The notes under the pieces: model-generated
The model's input: the letters and a program-made list of their open reading frames with translations, nothing else
Told to the model about the DNA's origin: nothing
Databases searched by the model: none
Program-made: the position numbers and the translations under genes
In this document: piece after piece, positions 30,924 through 43,560 of the stretch
How positions within the stretch are numbered: position 1 is the first letter of the stretch
How the letters are laid out: every line of letters starts with the position of its first letter
Assembly: GCA_022925895.1 (NCBI GenBank)
Contig: JAKSYS010000456.1
Coordinates: forward strand, 1-51,225
Length of the DNA stretch: 51,225 nt
Source: Fragilaria crotonensis
Lineage: Eukaryota > Bacillariophyta > Fragilariophyceae > Fragilariales > Fragilariaceae
Direction of reading: 5' to 3'

Positions 30924-31627
30924 ATGCGTGTCGTTCTTGCATTAATCCTTGCCGCCTCTGCCACAGCCTTCGCCCCGGCTGCCCAGACTTCCAAGACTGC
31001 TGCTCTCAATGCTATCCCTGTTGAGAAAGAGGTTGGAGTTCAGGCCCCTGTTGGTTACTTCGAGTACGTTTTTTCGCCATTGCCTTGTGATGAGAGCATA
31101 TGCATTAGATTGTCGTACTCACACTCATCCTCACATATGCCACCGCTCACAGTCCTTTGGGACTCATCAAGAATGGTCCGTACGGAAGTCCCGAAGAGAA
31201 CTTTAGACGTTACCGCACTGTCGAGGTGAAGCACTGCCGTGTCGCCATGGCTGCCACCGTCGGCACTCTCGTTCAGCAGAACAATCACTTTGCGGGATTC
31301 CTTTCCACTTCCGAGAATATCAAGTTCGAGGACGTTCCCAACGGTCTTGGAGCCCTTTCGGCTGTCCCACTGGCAGGATGGGTGCAAATTATCGCCGTTC
31401 TTGGATTGCACGAAATCCTCATCCGGCAACGAGAAGGAAAGGCGCCTGGAAACTATGGAACCGGATACTTGGGATTGAAGATGGACGACCAATCTTCCGC
31501 ACAATTGCGTGCTCTCAGTGTTGAACTTTCCAACGGACGTCTCGCAATGTTGGGAATCTTGGGCATGTGGGCCTCGGAAATCGTCAACGGAGAAGTCCTT
31601 GCCGAAGTTAAGAATCTTCCTTTCTAA
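30924..31627 (+). CDS. Fucoxanthin-chlorophyll a/c-binding light-harvesting protein (FCP)
   Basis: Exons 30924-31063 and 31153-31627, with an 89-nt GT-AG intron. The join makes GYFD-PLGLIKNG, a conserved FCP motif. 204 aa. The presequence MRVVLALILAASATAFAPAA has the diatom signal-peptide cleavage motif ending in Phe (ATAFAP), directing the protein through the four-membrane plastid envelope. Helix 1 holds the chlorophyll-ligand motif EVKHCRVAMAA (Cys where Gly is usual); helix 3 holds ELSNGRLAMLGILGMWASE. The protein binds chlorophyll a/c and fucoxanthin in thylakoids. It is Lhcf-like in length; the subfamily was not tested. Confidence 0.95.
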
Positions 31628-31866
31628 AGTGTTTTGGCGTGTCCTCTTACTGTTGTAGAAACTGAATAGATGCAGTAACTGTAACTTGGGTTTCTATGGA
31701 GCAAGAAATCTCAACTTTTAGCGTCCTTTACAGCTGATATGGACTTCGTTTAATCGCTATTACTCTGTACTCGAGTACCATGTACTACATTATTAATCTT
31801 GCCAAGGTAATTTCAGGCACCGTATGCCATATTCCCCAGGAAATTGCTATTCTTTTCTGAAACTCT

Positions 31867-33604
31867 TTAATAACCAGAGTTGAACGGACGAAGACACAAG
31901 AACTTTCCTCCCCAGTGTGTCTTGCATGCGTCGTCCTTCAAGGCACTAGCAACCTTTCGCTTTTCGTCAGCAATGGCACGTACTGCTCTCGCTTGCGCCT
32001 CAATCGCCTGTGGAGTGGACGCAGAAATGGCGGAACTGGGATCAGTTTCATTTTTCGAGACAACGAACGAAACACACCTCGACTGCAGGAGAAAACAACA
32101 TCTAAGGCAACCGGCACAACATGACACACACGCACCTTAGCCTCCTTATCGGCTTGCAAAAACACTTGACGACCCTCCCTAGCCCGCTCATCTCGAACTT
32201 CTTGTGGTTCGATGAATTCACCGTCCGCCGATGTTGATGACGATTTAGAAGCACCACCAAAACTAGGCAAGGAAGGAGCCGAAAAGGTAGGAACCGATCC
32301 AGTATCGATATTATATTCTGGCATCTTGGGCATGTCGACCTTTGGCAAGCTGAACTTGGGCAGGTTCAACGCGGATGTATCCGGCATGGAGAATGAGGGC
32401 ATGTCGACCTTGGGAATATCTGGAGTCTTGAAAGCAGGAATATCGGGAGTCTTAAAAGATGGAATCTCTGGACTCTTCGGCAGCTCGAACTTGGGAATAT
32501 CCACCTTTGTATCAAACTTTGGCACTTCGAAAGAGTCCAATTTAGGCAAACTGAATTTGGGTGCCTCTATCTTTGGCAAATCAGGAACCTTGAATGTGGG
32601 CATATCTGGAACCTTCAACTCCGGCATATCTGGAACTTTGAACTCAGGCACAGCAGGGACCTTGATTTCAGGTACTTCAGGAGCCGAAAATGTTGGAACA
32701 GAAACAGAGGGCTGTATGTATGCGACAGACAGGGTGAGATGATTTATAAAGGAACAAAAAACTGGCAACAGGACGGAAACACGTACAGCAGGTTCATCCT
32801 TCTTGGCGCTTGCACGTGCAACTGCCTCCTTTTGCTTCTGCACTTCTGCTGCCCGACGAGCTGCCTTCTCAGCCTTGGCTTGTTCCGCAGCGGCCTTTGC
32901 ATCGGCCTTGGCTTGTTCCGCAGCAGCCTTTGCGTCAGCCTTGGCCTGTTCTGCGGCGGCCTTGGCATCAGCCTTGGCCTGATCGGCGGCAGCCTTTTGT
33001 TCCGCCGCAGCTGCCTTTTCGGCAGACTTGTCCTCATTCGAGGCGCTACTGCTGCTGCTACCAAATGGGTTAAAGGCGGGAGGAGCCTCCGCGGCCTTGG
33101 TTCCGGTGGTGGCCTCATCGTACGACGGCATCGAAAAGTCCATCGTAGAAAAGGAAGCTCCGGATCCGCCAACGTTAAAGCCGACGGCCGACATGGCGAT
33201 GCTGGACGATGTAGCAGCACTTTGCTCTTGTACGATCGAGGGCAGTGTGTCTGAGGGGGGAGGTGGATCAGTAAAACGATTTGAAGCACAGTACTCTGGC
33301 TGTAGGTAACATTCACAGCAATTCACAATTCACAGAGCATGCACTTGTTGTACGTTATACCAACCCAAACAATACAAGGATAATGTGACGCACCTTGAAG
33401 TTGCGGAAGCGGAGTGTAGGATGCATATGCAACTTGGCTCGCCAGCGTCATCCCAGCGAAGACGCCGGCGATGGCCTTGCCATAATCTGTCCTCTGGGCT
33501 TCCAAAGCAAAGTTCGGCAGGACCTTTCTGGGTTGTGGCGCAAAGGCCACTGTCGGAGCGACTAGGATGAGCGCTACGCCTACCGGTAGTTGGTTGACTC
33601 TCAT
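31867..33604 (-). CDS. Plastid-targeted protein with KADAKAAAEQ and AHNAK/periaxin-like Pro repeats
   Basis: Four exons: 33394-33604, 32787-33250, 32136-32711 and 31867-32082. The introns (33251-33393, 32712-32786 and 32083-32135) are GT-AG and in phase. The N-terminus MRVNQLPVGVALILVAPTVA then FAPQ is a diatom plastid presequence; a hydrophobic AGMTLASQVAYASY follows. A repeated QAKADAKAAAE segment is probably a helix or coiled coil. Next is a long array of P-x-x-x-P units such as VPDMPELKVPDMPTFKVPDL and MPKMPEY, resembling AHNAK/periaxin repeats. The C-terminus is charged helix plus CKTHWGGKFLCLRPFNSGY. Function unknown; possibly a membrane-skeleton-like or disordered scaffold in the plastid. 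It converges on the FCP gene 240 bp away. Confidence 0.7.
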
Positions 33605-33959
33605 GACTGATCAGATTGTAGGGTAATGATTGATGATAGAAGTAGCTGCTTGCTGGCACTTAAGGCTGTAGATTGGAGGCTCGAGAGACGATTCAACAAA
33701 AGAGACAAGAGTTGTTGGTTGATCAGATCGGCAGTCGTCCACCAGATATGATAATGCTAGGAGTACTGGCGTACTACGTTGCAAGTGCATACTTTTACGA
33801 GAGCTACCGTGGCACGCAGCATAGTATACATTTGGCACGTACGGTATTACACTTAAGTCACCAAAATTGACAAACCCTGACACCAGAAAAGATCCGTTTT
33901 CAACTTTCAACTGGCGATGGGGTGTCAACTTGAGATTCGCATACGCGATGCGAACCGGT
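33605..33959. other. Intergenic region upstream of the plastid repeat protein
   Basis: 355 bp with its promoter on the minus strand. A short GTAC-rich run lies near 33760-33840. Nothing else seen. Confidence 0.4.
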
Positions 33960-34107
33960 AAAAATGCCTGTCCGCACATCACACATATTTGCTCGAATAG
34001 GTTCTCGCCCCACACACTGGAAGCCAGAAATGTGGTACTAGTACCAATGTCTGAGCATGCAAAAAGTACTGTGAATTAAACTAAAACTCCGTTTCATCCA
34101 CAGTCTG
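33960..34107 (-). pseudogene. Third remnant: 3' end of the STI1-repeat gene
   Basis: The sequence ends with the reverse complement of the last codons (QTVDETEF-like) of the downstream gene, and its upstream 120 bp match the 3' flank at 34343-34490 with many changes. It is a diverged fragment of a further copy. Confidence 0.65.
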
Positions 34108-34465
34108 TGAGTGAACACTGTCAATTATCAACTACACAATCCTGCTTTTTTGTGTTGGGTAGCAAAAGTGCAGAAGACATCGGATTTGTGGATCCATGTT
34201 CTCAACGTCCTGCTGCAACACCTCTGTCAAGAGGCTCTCCTCCTGGTATTGCCATGTTTGAAGAAATCCCTTCTTGATACCAAGCGCGACAGCCAGAGCT
34301 TCTGGTAGAAGCACGGAATCTACTCTGGCATTCCCAATAAGGACTGTCAGCGCATTGCATATTTACTTAAACAGGTTCTCACCCCACATGCTGGAAACCA
34401 GTAATTGTGCCGTCTGGTATGATCATACAAACTACCAGGTGCGGTGAATTAAAACATCTATGGCC
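34108..34465 (-). pseudogene. Duplicated coding-like block (copy A)
   Basis: The minus strand at 34132-34314 reads MLLPEALAVALGIKKGFLQT and LTEVLQQDVENMDPQ. The same block recurs at 47049-47318 with a longer N-terminal part (LTVLIGNARVDSVLLPDALA). It looks like the C-terminal exon of some protein carried along in the duplication. The family is not recognised. Confidence 0.35.
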
Positions 34466-35898
34466 CTAAAACTCCGTTTCGTCCACAGTCTGGGCCTCCT
34501 GCACTGGCACCTCAACAATTTGCTCCTTCAACGCGTCCAGAGCAGCACCTGCGGCAGCTACTCCACCACTCACCGCAAAGTACCGCAGATAAATGAACAT
34601 ACCCACGTAGATCACAACGATGAGGACTAGGGCCTTCATCAAGTGACCCCCGCACAACCCATTCACCTTAGCATACGCGTTCCGCACTGGCGCCGTCACG
34701 TTTTGAACACCCTTCATCATATTAACAGCGGCATCCAACTGGTTTTCATCCATGCCGTCGAACATTTGAAGTGCCTTCATCATCTGTTCTCCTTGGCCAC
34801 CCATTTGCTTGAGGGCTTCGGGATTTTCCTTCATCATTTTAATCATTTCCTTGAGCTGCTTGCCGTCCATGGTTTCCAAAATTTTAGAGGGATCCATTCC
34901 AGCAGGCATGCCCCCACCCGCATTCATGTTCGCGATACCGTCCGGCGACATGCCTTTCATTTGATTCTTGGCCATTTCAAACATGGCAGGATTGCTAGCC
35001 ATTTGCTCCATTTGTTGCACACTCTGTTCGATCTGTTCATCAGTCAGTGTGGCCAGCTGTGGATTCATTTGTCGGATCTGTTGGGGCGTCATGCGACGCA
35101 TTACTTCAGCCTGTTGTTTGAGCTGCTCGGGAGTCATACTGTCCAGTTGATTTCCTGGAGCCGCCGTGCGAGCTCCATTTCTGGACGCCGCTGCGTTTCC
35201 AGGTTGTCGCTTTGGCGGAGCTGTTGCTGCTGAGTCTTACGATACTCTTCCGGTGACATATTCTTGACTTGCTCTGCAGCCATGCGCACGAGCTCTGGAT
35301 TGTCTGCCATTTGTTCCATTTGGGTCGCAGCTGCTTCTATTTCAGCATCTGTCATGTGCCGAAGCTGAGGGTTCGCTTTCCGGATCTGATCAGGGGGCAT
35401 CGTTCGCATCATACGAGCTTGTCGACGAAGTTGGTCTGGGGACATTTGTGAAATCTTATCAGCTTGAGATTTCATGGTTTTGTGTGATTCCTGAGCTTGC
35501 TGCTCCTTGGCCTTTTCCTTCTCAATGAACTCTTTCGAGTTCGCAACAGCGAGGTACTCAAAAGCGATTTCTGGTTCCATGGAACCCACATCTCTGCGTA
35601 AATCAGACACATCCATACCTGATAAGTTCAAGTTCTCATCCTTCTCCTTGAGAATCTTCTTCAGCTCCTGCATCGAGAGAGATTCTACAGGGCGGAGCTG
35701 ATACGTCATGTTGGACGGCTTCAACCCCAGAAACTTTTTGCCAACAAGAACTTGCTGGCGACCATCCTTTATCGTAGACATGACAATTCCTGTCTTTCCA
35801 TTGTATTCCGGGGCTTTACTGAGGCCCTGGAGAATGACTTTGGACTGGAGAGGAAACGCCTTGACTTGCGCATCGTTATCATTACTCGCCTCCGTCAT
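34466..35898 (-). CDS. Tail-anchored STI1-repeat protein, copy A (one-base deletion)
   Basis: Same protein as the intact copy at 47439-48872. Copy A has TTT at 35211-35213 where copy B has TTTT (48184-48187), which shifts the frame in the middle. It therefore reads as two pieces, 35134-35898 and 34466-35137. Start ATG 35898, stop 34466. Outside this base the two coding regions differ at only about a dozen positions by eye. The deletion may be real, leaving a truncated protein, or a homopolymer assembly error. Confidence 0.75.
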
Positions 35899-36399
35899 GG
35901 TGATACAATGTACTACTTCCTCGGAGTAGTTGTGGTCTGCACTCAGTTGTGCACAAACGCAGGATGGTCAATGCGAAGCCAACAGCCGTGTGCGGCTGGC
36001 TGGAAAACGACCAATTTGATACAGATGTAATCAAATGACAGCTGGGGATAGGGATATGTTATGCTGTAACGACAGCCAGACGCCAGACCTGAGAAATAGG
36101 CCTTTACGATCAAGTCCGAGGGAAAGCTATGGAACAACAATATAAACAGATAAGATAATACGATTACTCGAGTTACAACATATCAGACTCGGACTTGAGT
36201 CAGTCTAATTGTGCCACATCACCGCAGCGCGCACCGTTCAATATCCCTACTAGCTAGACTGTACGACCTGATTCAAAGAATGCCAGGGCAGGGGGCAGGC
36301 CTCAATGTGTTTTCAAGTAAATTCTGAAAAACGAAAACAGCGTCTCTTAGGAGTTTCGAAAACTTATTTTTGTTTTAAATTTGGGCGTTCGTAGTTGGT
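35899..36399. other. 5' flank of copy A, partly shared with copy B
   Basis: Segments such as AACGACCAATTTGA and CAAATGACAGCTGGGGATAG recur upstream of copy B, so the duplication covers the promoter to about 36090. The rest shows nothing recognisable. Confidence 0.5.
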
Positions 36400-36714
36400 C
36401 GTTGCTTTTTCAAAATCAAGGGCAACCTTACGAGATTTTAAAACAGAAGCAGCAGAAGCCATTGTGTTTTTGTTTGAGATTTTTCTGCAGGTGCAGCCTT
36501 GCAAGAAATGGGAGAATAATGTGAGGCAATATCTCGAAGTTCAGTCTGTCACCCGTTGCCAACCCATATTGTATTGCACCGAGTCCCAAGGTGCGACGGC
36601 ATACGAGTTTGCAGCGAGGACCGTACCGCAATACCACACATGAAGCAAGACTTGGGGAAAAAAATGGTACATCGCTCCCCCTTGGCAACCACCCCCTCAA
36701 CCAGAGGGACAAAG

Positions 36715-36824
36715 CCTCAACCTACAGAACAAGTACTGGAGCAGCACAGCATACATGCTGGCACCATGTCCTCAACCTACAGAACAAGTACTGGAGCAGC
36801 ACAGCATACACGCTGGCACCATGT
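36715..36824. repeat. Tandem duplication, 55 bp x2
   Basis: Units 36715-36769 and 36770-36824 are nearly identical (one substitution seen). Confidence 0.9.
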
Positions 36825-38543
36825 CCAAAATGCCATAGAAGCCATACAGACAACAAATACAAAGTGCAGGAAAACAAAACCGACTGTATGGTCAACCAGC
36901 CACTTCAACCAATGACTTATCCTCACCAGTGCAACCCTTGCAATTGAGGACTTCTCACGCTTCGAAAATGGTGCAGCCATTGTACTAATGCAGGTTTGTT
37001 GCAATGCAATCAACCACACTCAGGAGTATCAAAATTCCTCAAGCAGGCCGAAATCACACCAATCTCAGGAATACTGCCTGATGTGTCATCACATAGACCA
37101 TGATAAACCCACGAAGATGATTACAGATACCGCACCGCCCAGGTAACCACCTGCTACCCGGGCTGACACAAAGACCATCATGTTCCGGCTACCTTGCTTA
37201 AGGTAGCTACTAGCTAGTAGGGGTGGGAGTCTACATAAAGCCATTGAAAAAGGAAAGCTCAGAGGCATGCACCAGTCAATCTTGGGGTTCTGACTATTCC
37301 TACAAGATGCACCACATTTTTGAATTGCCAAGACGAGTAAGCAATTCAGTCAGGATAGGTTTAACACATGAAAAGATGAGCTCATTACAACGTAAATCAT
37401 GAGATTGTGGTGAGGCAGACTCATTAGACCTCCGGTATTCATGGGTGAGGGCATTATCGAGTCATCGGTAAACAGACTCACACAGCGCCAACATTGCGGA
37501 ATGAACAAAAAGGGGCAGACAACAGTGGCAACCATTGTGGAGCACCATGCCAGGTTCACAGCAATCATCATACACCAACTCAATCAAATCCTGTAACTCT
37601 CTCACACCTTATGCTGTGCAAGACAAGTGAAACCAGCAACAGTACCAACACCCACCACCACCTACTAGCAACCATGATCAACTCACCCCAGCTGCAGAGA
37701 CTGCTACATGAAAATGCAGATCCGACTCATCAAGACAACAACGGTACATTCAATGACAAGTGGACCTACAACAGGATACAACAAATGTACCAAAGGGCGT
37801 GTGTTCATAGCTATGCACAACTATGGAAACTTTGACACAACAGATGGTGGTGGTGAAGACCCATCGACGGAACTGGCTGCTTACTACTGACAAGCCCAGT
37901 AGACAGCAGTGCACTTTGAAATGCCAGTGGAACCGAACAACCAACTTAATGCTGGGGATGCACTGGTCGTGTAACATTCCATAACAAGAAGAACCGGTAC
38001 CACAGTGTCAGAGATTGTCCCAACAAATATGACCCAGAAGTCAGGCAAACGGCATTCCACAGGATGAAACAAATGAGAGAAGAATGGAAAGCATGAATAC
38101 AGGAACTGCCAATGTGACCCTATGAAGAGGGAGGAGAGCAGCCAATGCAGCAGTACTGATGGCGACGGAAATTTCAGACCAAACCCACCACCAGCACCTG
38201 ACGCGACAGTCAAACAGAAATCGCTGGAGCAAAGGAAACACGGAATGGCATCAGACAAGGCAACAGCAGAGACACGCAACAACAATTACAGCCCAGGAGG
38301 AGACACATCAAGTTAACATGCCTATAACTTTATTGTCGGATTGTTCCAAGCAACATCAGCATGCATACCAGTAACTAGCAAGAGATATCAGCACCGACAC
38401 TTTAGCTCACTGTCTGATCCCGATCAGAAACCAGCACGGGGGAGTCAAATTCAAGGTAGCGCTTGATTTGTGCACCGGAGTGCAAAGGACATCTCCAAGT
38501 CCACACAGCGATGTCTGTTGCTTGTCTTCCAATAGTTTGTCGT

Positions 38544-38663
38544 GTCAATCAAACCGATAGACAAATGCGGAGAAAAGAGATTAGCTAGTAAATGTAAGAG
38601 GAGGTCAATCAAAGCGATAGACAAATGCGGAGAAAACAGAGTAGCTAGTAAATGTAGGAGGAG
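38544..38663. repeat. Tandem duplication, 60 bp x2
   Basis: Units start with GTCAATCAAA at 38544 and 38604, with a few substitutions between them. Confidence 0.9.
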
Positions 38664-39559
38664 GTGTCAAGCAATGTATCAGTGATGATTATAAAGACTA
38701 CACACATCATCAAATACCATATGCCCTTCCAATACACCAACGGAAACCCATGCATCCTCTCATTTGGATTGAGCAACCAAGGAGCAGCCATGGCAATTCT
38801 ATGTATCAACTTCCTGCGCAAAATGAAAGCAGCACTACTATGGAGCTACTATGATGGTGCAGAGCCCAATATACACATATTGATATGGAAAATGACAATT
38901 AAGGTACAGTACAAACCACCAATGAGGCGAGGAACTCCAAGACAACAAATGAGATTCAGAGGCAAGACCACACTACTGGAGAACATTAAATACCAATGAT
39001 GCATTAAACTCAGCCTGTTTGCATTACACCATGTACCTTACACAAATTCCTACGTTTCCATGTGTGAGGAGTAATGAAATGACTAGGATGACTCGTTTAA
39101 TGCAAATAGCTAGTAGGGTATAGAGCCAGTGGAGAAAGGAAACAAGGAAACACTTCAGGAATGATAGTCTATATAGTGTGCAACAAATGTGGACACTTGA
39201 ACTCAGCAGGCACAAATAAATAACACATTTGGACTCTCAGAAACTCCATGCTGGTGACAGCAGAAGTAACAAAATTTGATAATGGTGGTCGACAGACTAT
39301 TTGAATTTTTGCAGCCTCAGCGGCCGCACAAGAAGGAATTGAAACAGCAAAGACACAATATGATGACGGAAGCAAGCCAGTACCTATGGAAAGATGACCT
39401 TATAGGCCAATGCTAGCATCACATTATGAGGAGCCAGCACATTTATCTGAGGATGACAACAATGCACTAGAAGTATGATACCAAAATGAAGGAGTAGCAA
39501 TTTCAAAGCAAGACATAGGCAACAGAACACCAGAGGCAATGACAAACATGGAGAAATAT

Positions 39560-40620
39560 TACTGAAGTTGTTCCAACAATGGGAAGATTGCCAAGAGCAA
39601 TTGCGACGAGCGATAAACAGAAATCATCAAGCAGTATTGGGATATATTTGCCCCGGAAGGATTGTGACAATAACATTTGGGGATTCGGGGATTCGTATGC
39701 CACATTGGCTCTGGCAATGCCCAACCAAAAAGTTGCAAGATTCCATGATACGGACCACATAGCTGAAGTGAGAGTGATCACCCAGCACATAGTAGCAAGA
39801 GAAATGGAGGCAAACTAACTGATTGAGGAAGCACACAGCCCATGGAAACGAGCGCAGGTGGTGATGGGAGCAAGGCTGAACCAATGCCACACCACGTTTG
39901 TTGGAGTGAGTATGTGGAGTTTAACGGTGTCATCCCGACAACTCTGTCACGAGCAGACCATTTATATCTCTGTCATGACGATGTGGCAATGCAGCATGTC
40001 AGCATGTGACATCATCAAATTCAAACATTTTATCGCAATGGATTTTTAGAGTGGCTACTAGCAGGTATTACTGTTATTACTGCATGCAGATTCCAGAGAC
40101 AAAATAGCTTCCTTTATCCCCGGGGGTCAGGAACAGTGGCCATTTATGCTGATCATGGGATGTCTTAATGTCCATGGAACATTCTTCTGTCTGATAGACC
40201 CACTAAATGATCATGGAATGAATGAGCAACTGAATGAGGGACTAGAAATAATATCAATGAATCACTGAAAAGAGAATAACCGCGGGCAGATGTCAAAGTG
40301 ATTGTGGATGACATATTGTTTCACGCAGAGGAGTAGGACCTTTTAATCCAATATTCTGAAAAGGTTCTACAAATTCTGCAAGAAACACCAGGTCACAGTG
40401 AAGTGTAAGATATGCCACTTCTTTCCCAAAGCGCAGAGTTTGTCGGGATGGATATCGAAGCAGACGGCAACCGACCGGCATGGTCCAAGAGTCTGCCCTA
40501 GAAGAACAAACAGCGCAACCACCGGGCGAAGTGCGACAACTCATCAAACTTATCGGACTTGCCAAGATTGGAAAGCCAATGACTAGTTGCGGATCGGAAG
40601 GTGAAGACAAAGCATTAAAG
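39560..40620 (+). pseudogene. Gypsy reverse transcriptase remnant
   Basis: Recognisable pieces, in different frames, are RVITQHIVAREMEAN with LIEEAHSPWKRAQVV, a degraded FxxMDFxSGYWQ block near 40020-40060, VKVIVDDILFHAEE with the catalytic DD near 40296-40335, and KKHQVTVKCKICHFFPKAQ followed by a GMDIEADGNRPA reading. The last is the usual block after the RT active site in gypsy elements. Confidence 0.7.
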
Positions 40621-42889
40621 CATTGAAGACCAATGGGGCGACGGAAAGCAACATCAAGTTTGACAAGTTTGGAATAAGATGGACGACGACATAATGAGGG
40701 AACTACTAGACGTACTAACGTGCAGACCTACTTCACTATCAAGACCTGACAACACGCGACGCTCCTATTTTAAGACAGAGTGGTGTCGCCTCTGAATGGC
40801 CCCGGTACTTCTGCAAACTGACCCCTAGGATAAGAATGGAAAAACACACAAAGACCATGCAACAAAAGGGAGAGAACAATGCATATTCGATAAGCATATG
40901 CATCAGTTGAGATAGCAACCAATTGCCTATAGAACCAGGAAATGCAGGGTCCTTGGAAGGGATCATGCACTCGTTCACCACCAGTGAAGAAGCAACAGGA
41001 GGGGCAAGTGTGGGCACTAGAAAGCAAAATGCAAACAACGTCCATTTGGAAAAGACTTCACATGGAGTAAGGACTGTAAGTAACTCAGACAATTCTTCAA
41101 TGGCAACGTCGTACCAATGCGCATGTACCAACGCATGTGTCAGTGGCTGGTTGCTGAGGTTTCTGATGTTCACAATATTACAGACCAGCAAGATTTATGT
41201 TAGAATGCAATGTGCGGACATGGTAGAATTGAATCAAGAGTCAATGGCAATACTTTGACACCACCAATTACTATTGCAAATGAGCACATCAAAGCAACCA
41301 ATAACATGCTACCCAAAATGATGCAAGCGAAGAATGTGAATACGTCATGATGGCACATGATGTTCAACGCCTGCTGGAGACTTAATATAGACAAAACCCT
41401 CGTCAGGGACACGGGAATCACAGCGCATGTCAGATATATCAAAGAACAAAGCAAATGGCAACAAGTACCATCATTTCAAGGAGAACTCAGGGACACAAAA
41501 CTATATGCTGTGCTGGATTTACTTTGCAGCCAGGCACGAAAGTCAAGATGAAACTGTAGACCGGATAATCATACAGGACGGCCACAGCACTGACAAGGAA
41601 GATGCAAACAATGAAGAAGTTGAGGAGATAACAACGTGAGTGCTGATGGGAACTCTGCACAACCAGTTGACATGCCCATGAATGGTTGACATTGAATACA
41701 TCAACACTCACATTAAACAGAGAATCCAAATGTTACATGACAATGGGTGGAATTCCTTGCAAGCAAGGTTAACGCAAATAGATACGGCTCAGTGATTGCA
41801 TCACAGTTTGTCATGGTAGTGGCAATTAGGAACAGACAAACCATTCAGACATTTCAATTGCAACACATTGAAACCATGCCAATCATCAAAACAAAACAAA
41901 CATCAAAACAGTGCCAGAAATTTGAGACATGTGAATACAACAACAACAGGCAGCAAGACACCAGTGTGAATCTCTAATTGCAGCATTGATACAACAAAGC
42001 AAAAGGACAAGATAGTCATGAACAGGAGTGTGTGACAGCATGAATATCATGCCTCCATGTCACATGGCACAACAAATCAAGAATGGTACTATGAGCGAGA
42101 GCTCATTTGCAATTGAATTACCATACCACCTGACACAAACAGTAATGTCAGAGGCATAAGGCAACACGAGCTATTCAAAGTGATAGGATTTGACGACTAG
42201 ACAGAAGGCAGGATGATTGAACAACATCCTCTCGTGGAAATAAACACGGAACAGATGAGATAAACACCACCAAAGAACAACTGATTGCAGCAATAGATGG
42301 AATGCTACACGATGCAGAACATAGAACGACGAATGGAACGAGCAAGGAGAACAATGCCAAATAATATTTCACTGCAACAAAGACAACAAAGTTGATGAGG
42401 ATTTACGACAAGTGCTCAGGGCATTTAGCACAAGAATTCAGCAGACAACAGCGATACCATTACCAAGTACGACGGAACAATGGCAGGATGGCACGGAACA
42501 AGAAGACGGCATATGGATCATAAAGGATGCAATTTGCAACAACATGGAAATCCAACCACAACAACCTACAAAGCAGCATTGTACAAACTGTGCTGGAGCC
42601 AGGGAATAATCAAAGAGATGAATACATTTTATACCACAATCACCACAAAGACAAAGCGCAACATGTTTGAACCAAAATTTTACCACCAAGCATATGACAA
42701 TTGATATTCTCGGCGCTTCACGCATCGTCGATGACCAGACACGCAGGATACCAGAAAAAGGATTGGACGATTGCTGCAAGATACTACTGGCCCGGGATGG
42801 CGGCCGATATGAAACAGCTGACGTAGGGCTGCGGACATTGCAATGCGGTAGTCACGACAACTAACGAGACCAAACAACAGTTTCAAACA

Positions 42890-43560
42890 TTCAAAGCCAA
42901 CTAACCTTTGATGTGAAAATTCTGGATGTGTGGCATCCAGGCAGAACAGCAACAACCAAGAAAGGAATTTGAACCCTCATTGTCACATGCATTGATGCGA
43001 TGACTGGATTTGCAGTGGCCATCTTAGTTGATGCACATGACTCGGAAATGAAAACCAGTAATGCAGTTTTCACAGCATTCTTCACAACTCATGGCATACT
43101 AAGACTGGTCATCATTGATTGAGGGAGCAAATTAACAGGAGCACTCCAAGCACTCTGCCAAAACATTAGCACCCCCATTATACCGTAGCAAAGACAACTA
43201 GAAGGCAATAATCTGCAAGCAATTCCACAGATATTTGAACAAGGCCCAGCCAATTCACGTGGAAGATTGCAAGACATTCCAGGAATTTGTGTTTGGCAAT
43301 ATGTTTTCCGCCGTGTAAGCCGGAAATTCGGCAATCCTGGGTGGTACAGATGTGGTGAGATCATACGCTGCCACCATTGGAAGAGAGTTTCCGATCCCAA
43401 TCGAGGACTTAGAACAACATCCCATTATACCAAGAGAACATGAAGCACAAGGACAAAAGACTGCTGAACATGTGATCAGCTTCTTTTTTGCTTTATTGCA
43501 TCAACAACAGGAATTATTAAAATACGAATTGAAAAATAAAGGGAGCGTTGTCGGAGATTA
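42890..43560 (+). pseudogene. Gypsy integrase remnant
   Basis: Pieces include DVWHPGRTATTKKGI, TLIVTCIDAMTGFAVAIL with the first core Asp, FTAFFTTHGILRLVIID with the second, a KQFHRYLNKAQPIHVED reading, and GGTDVVRSYAATIGREFPIP. At least two in-frame stops separate them. Confidence 0.75.

Noticed and set aside
32212-32742. Plus-strand 176-aa Gly/Ser-rich open frame
   Set aside because: Antisense of the Pro-repeat region of the plastid protein; its regularity comes from the repeats on the other strand.
34643-35233. Plus-strand 196-aa open frame, His/Leu-rich
   Set aside because: It is the antisense shadow of the STI1-repeat gene; the same shadow occurs over copy B (47616-48230).
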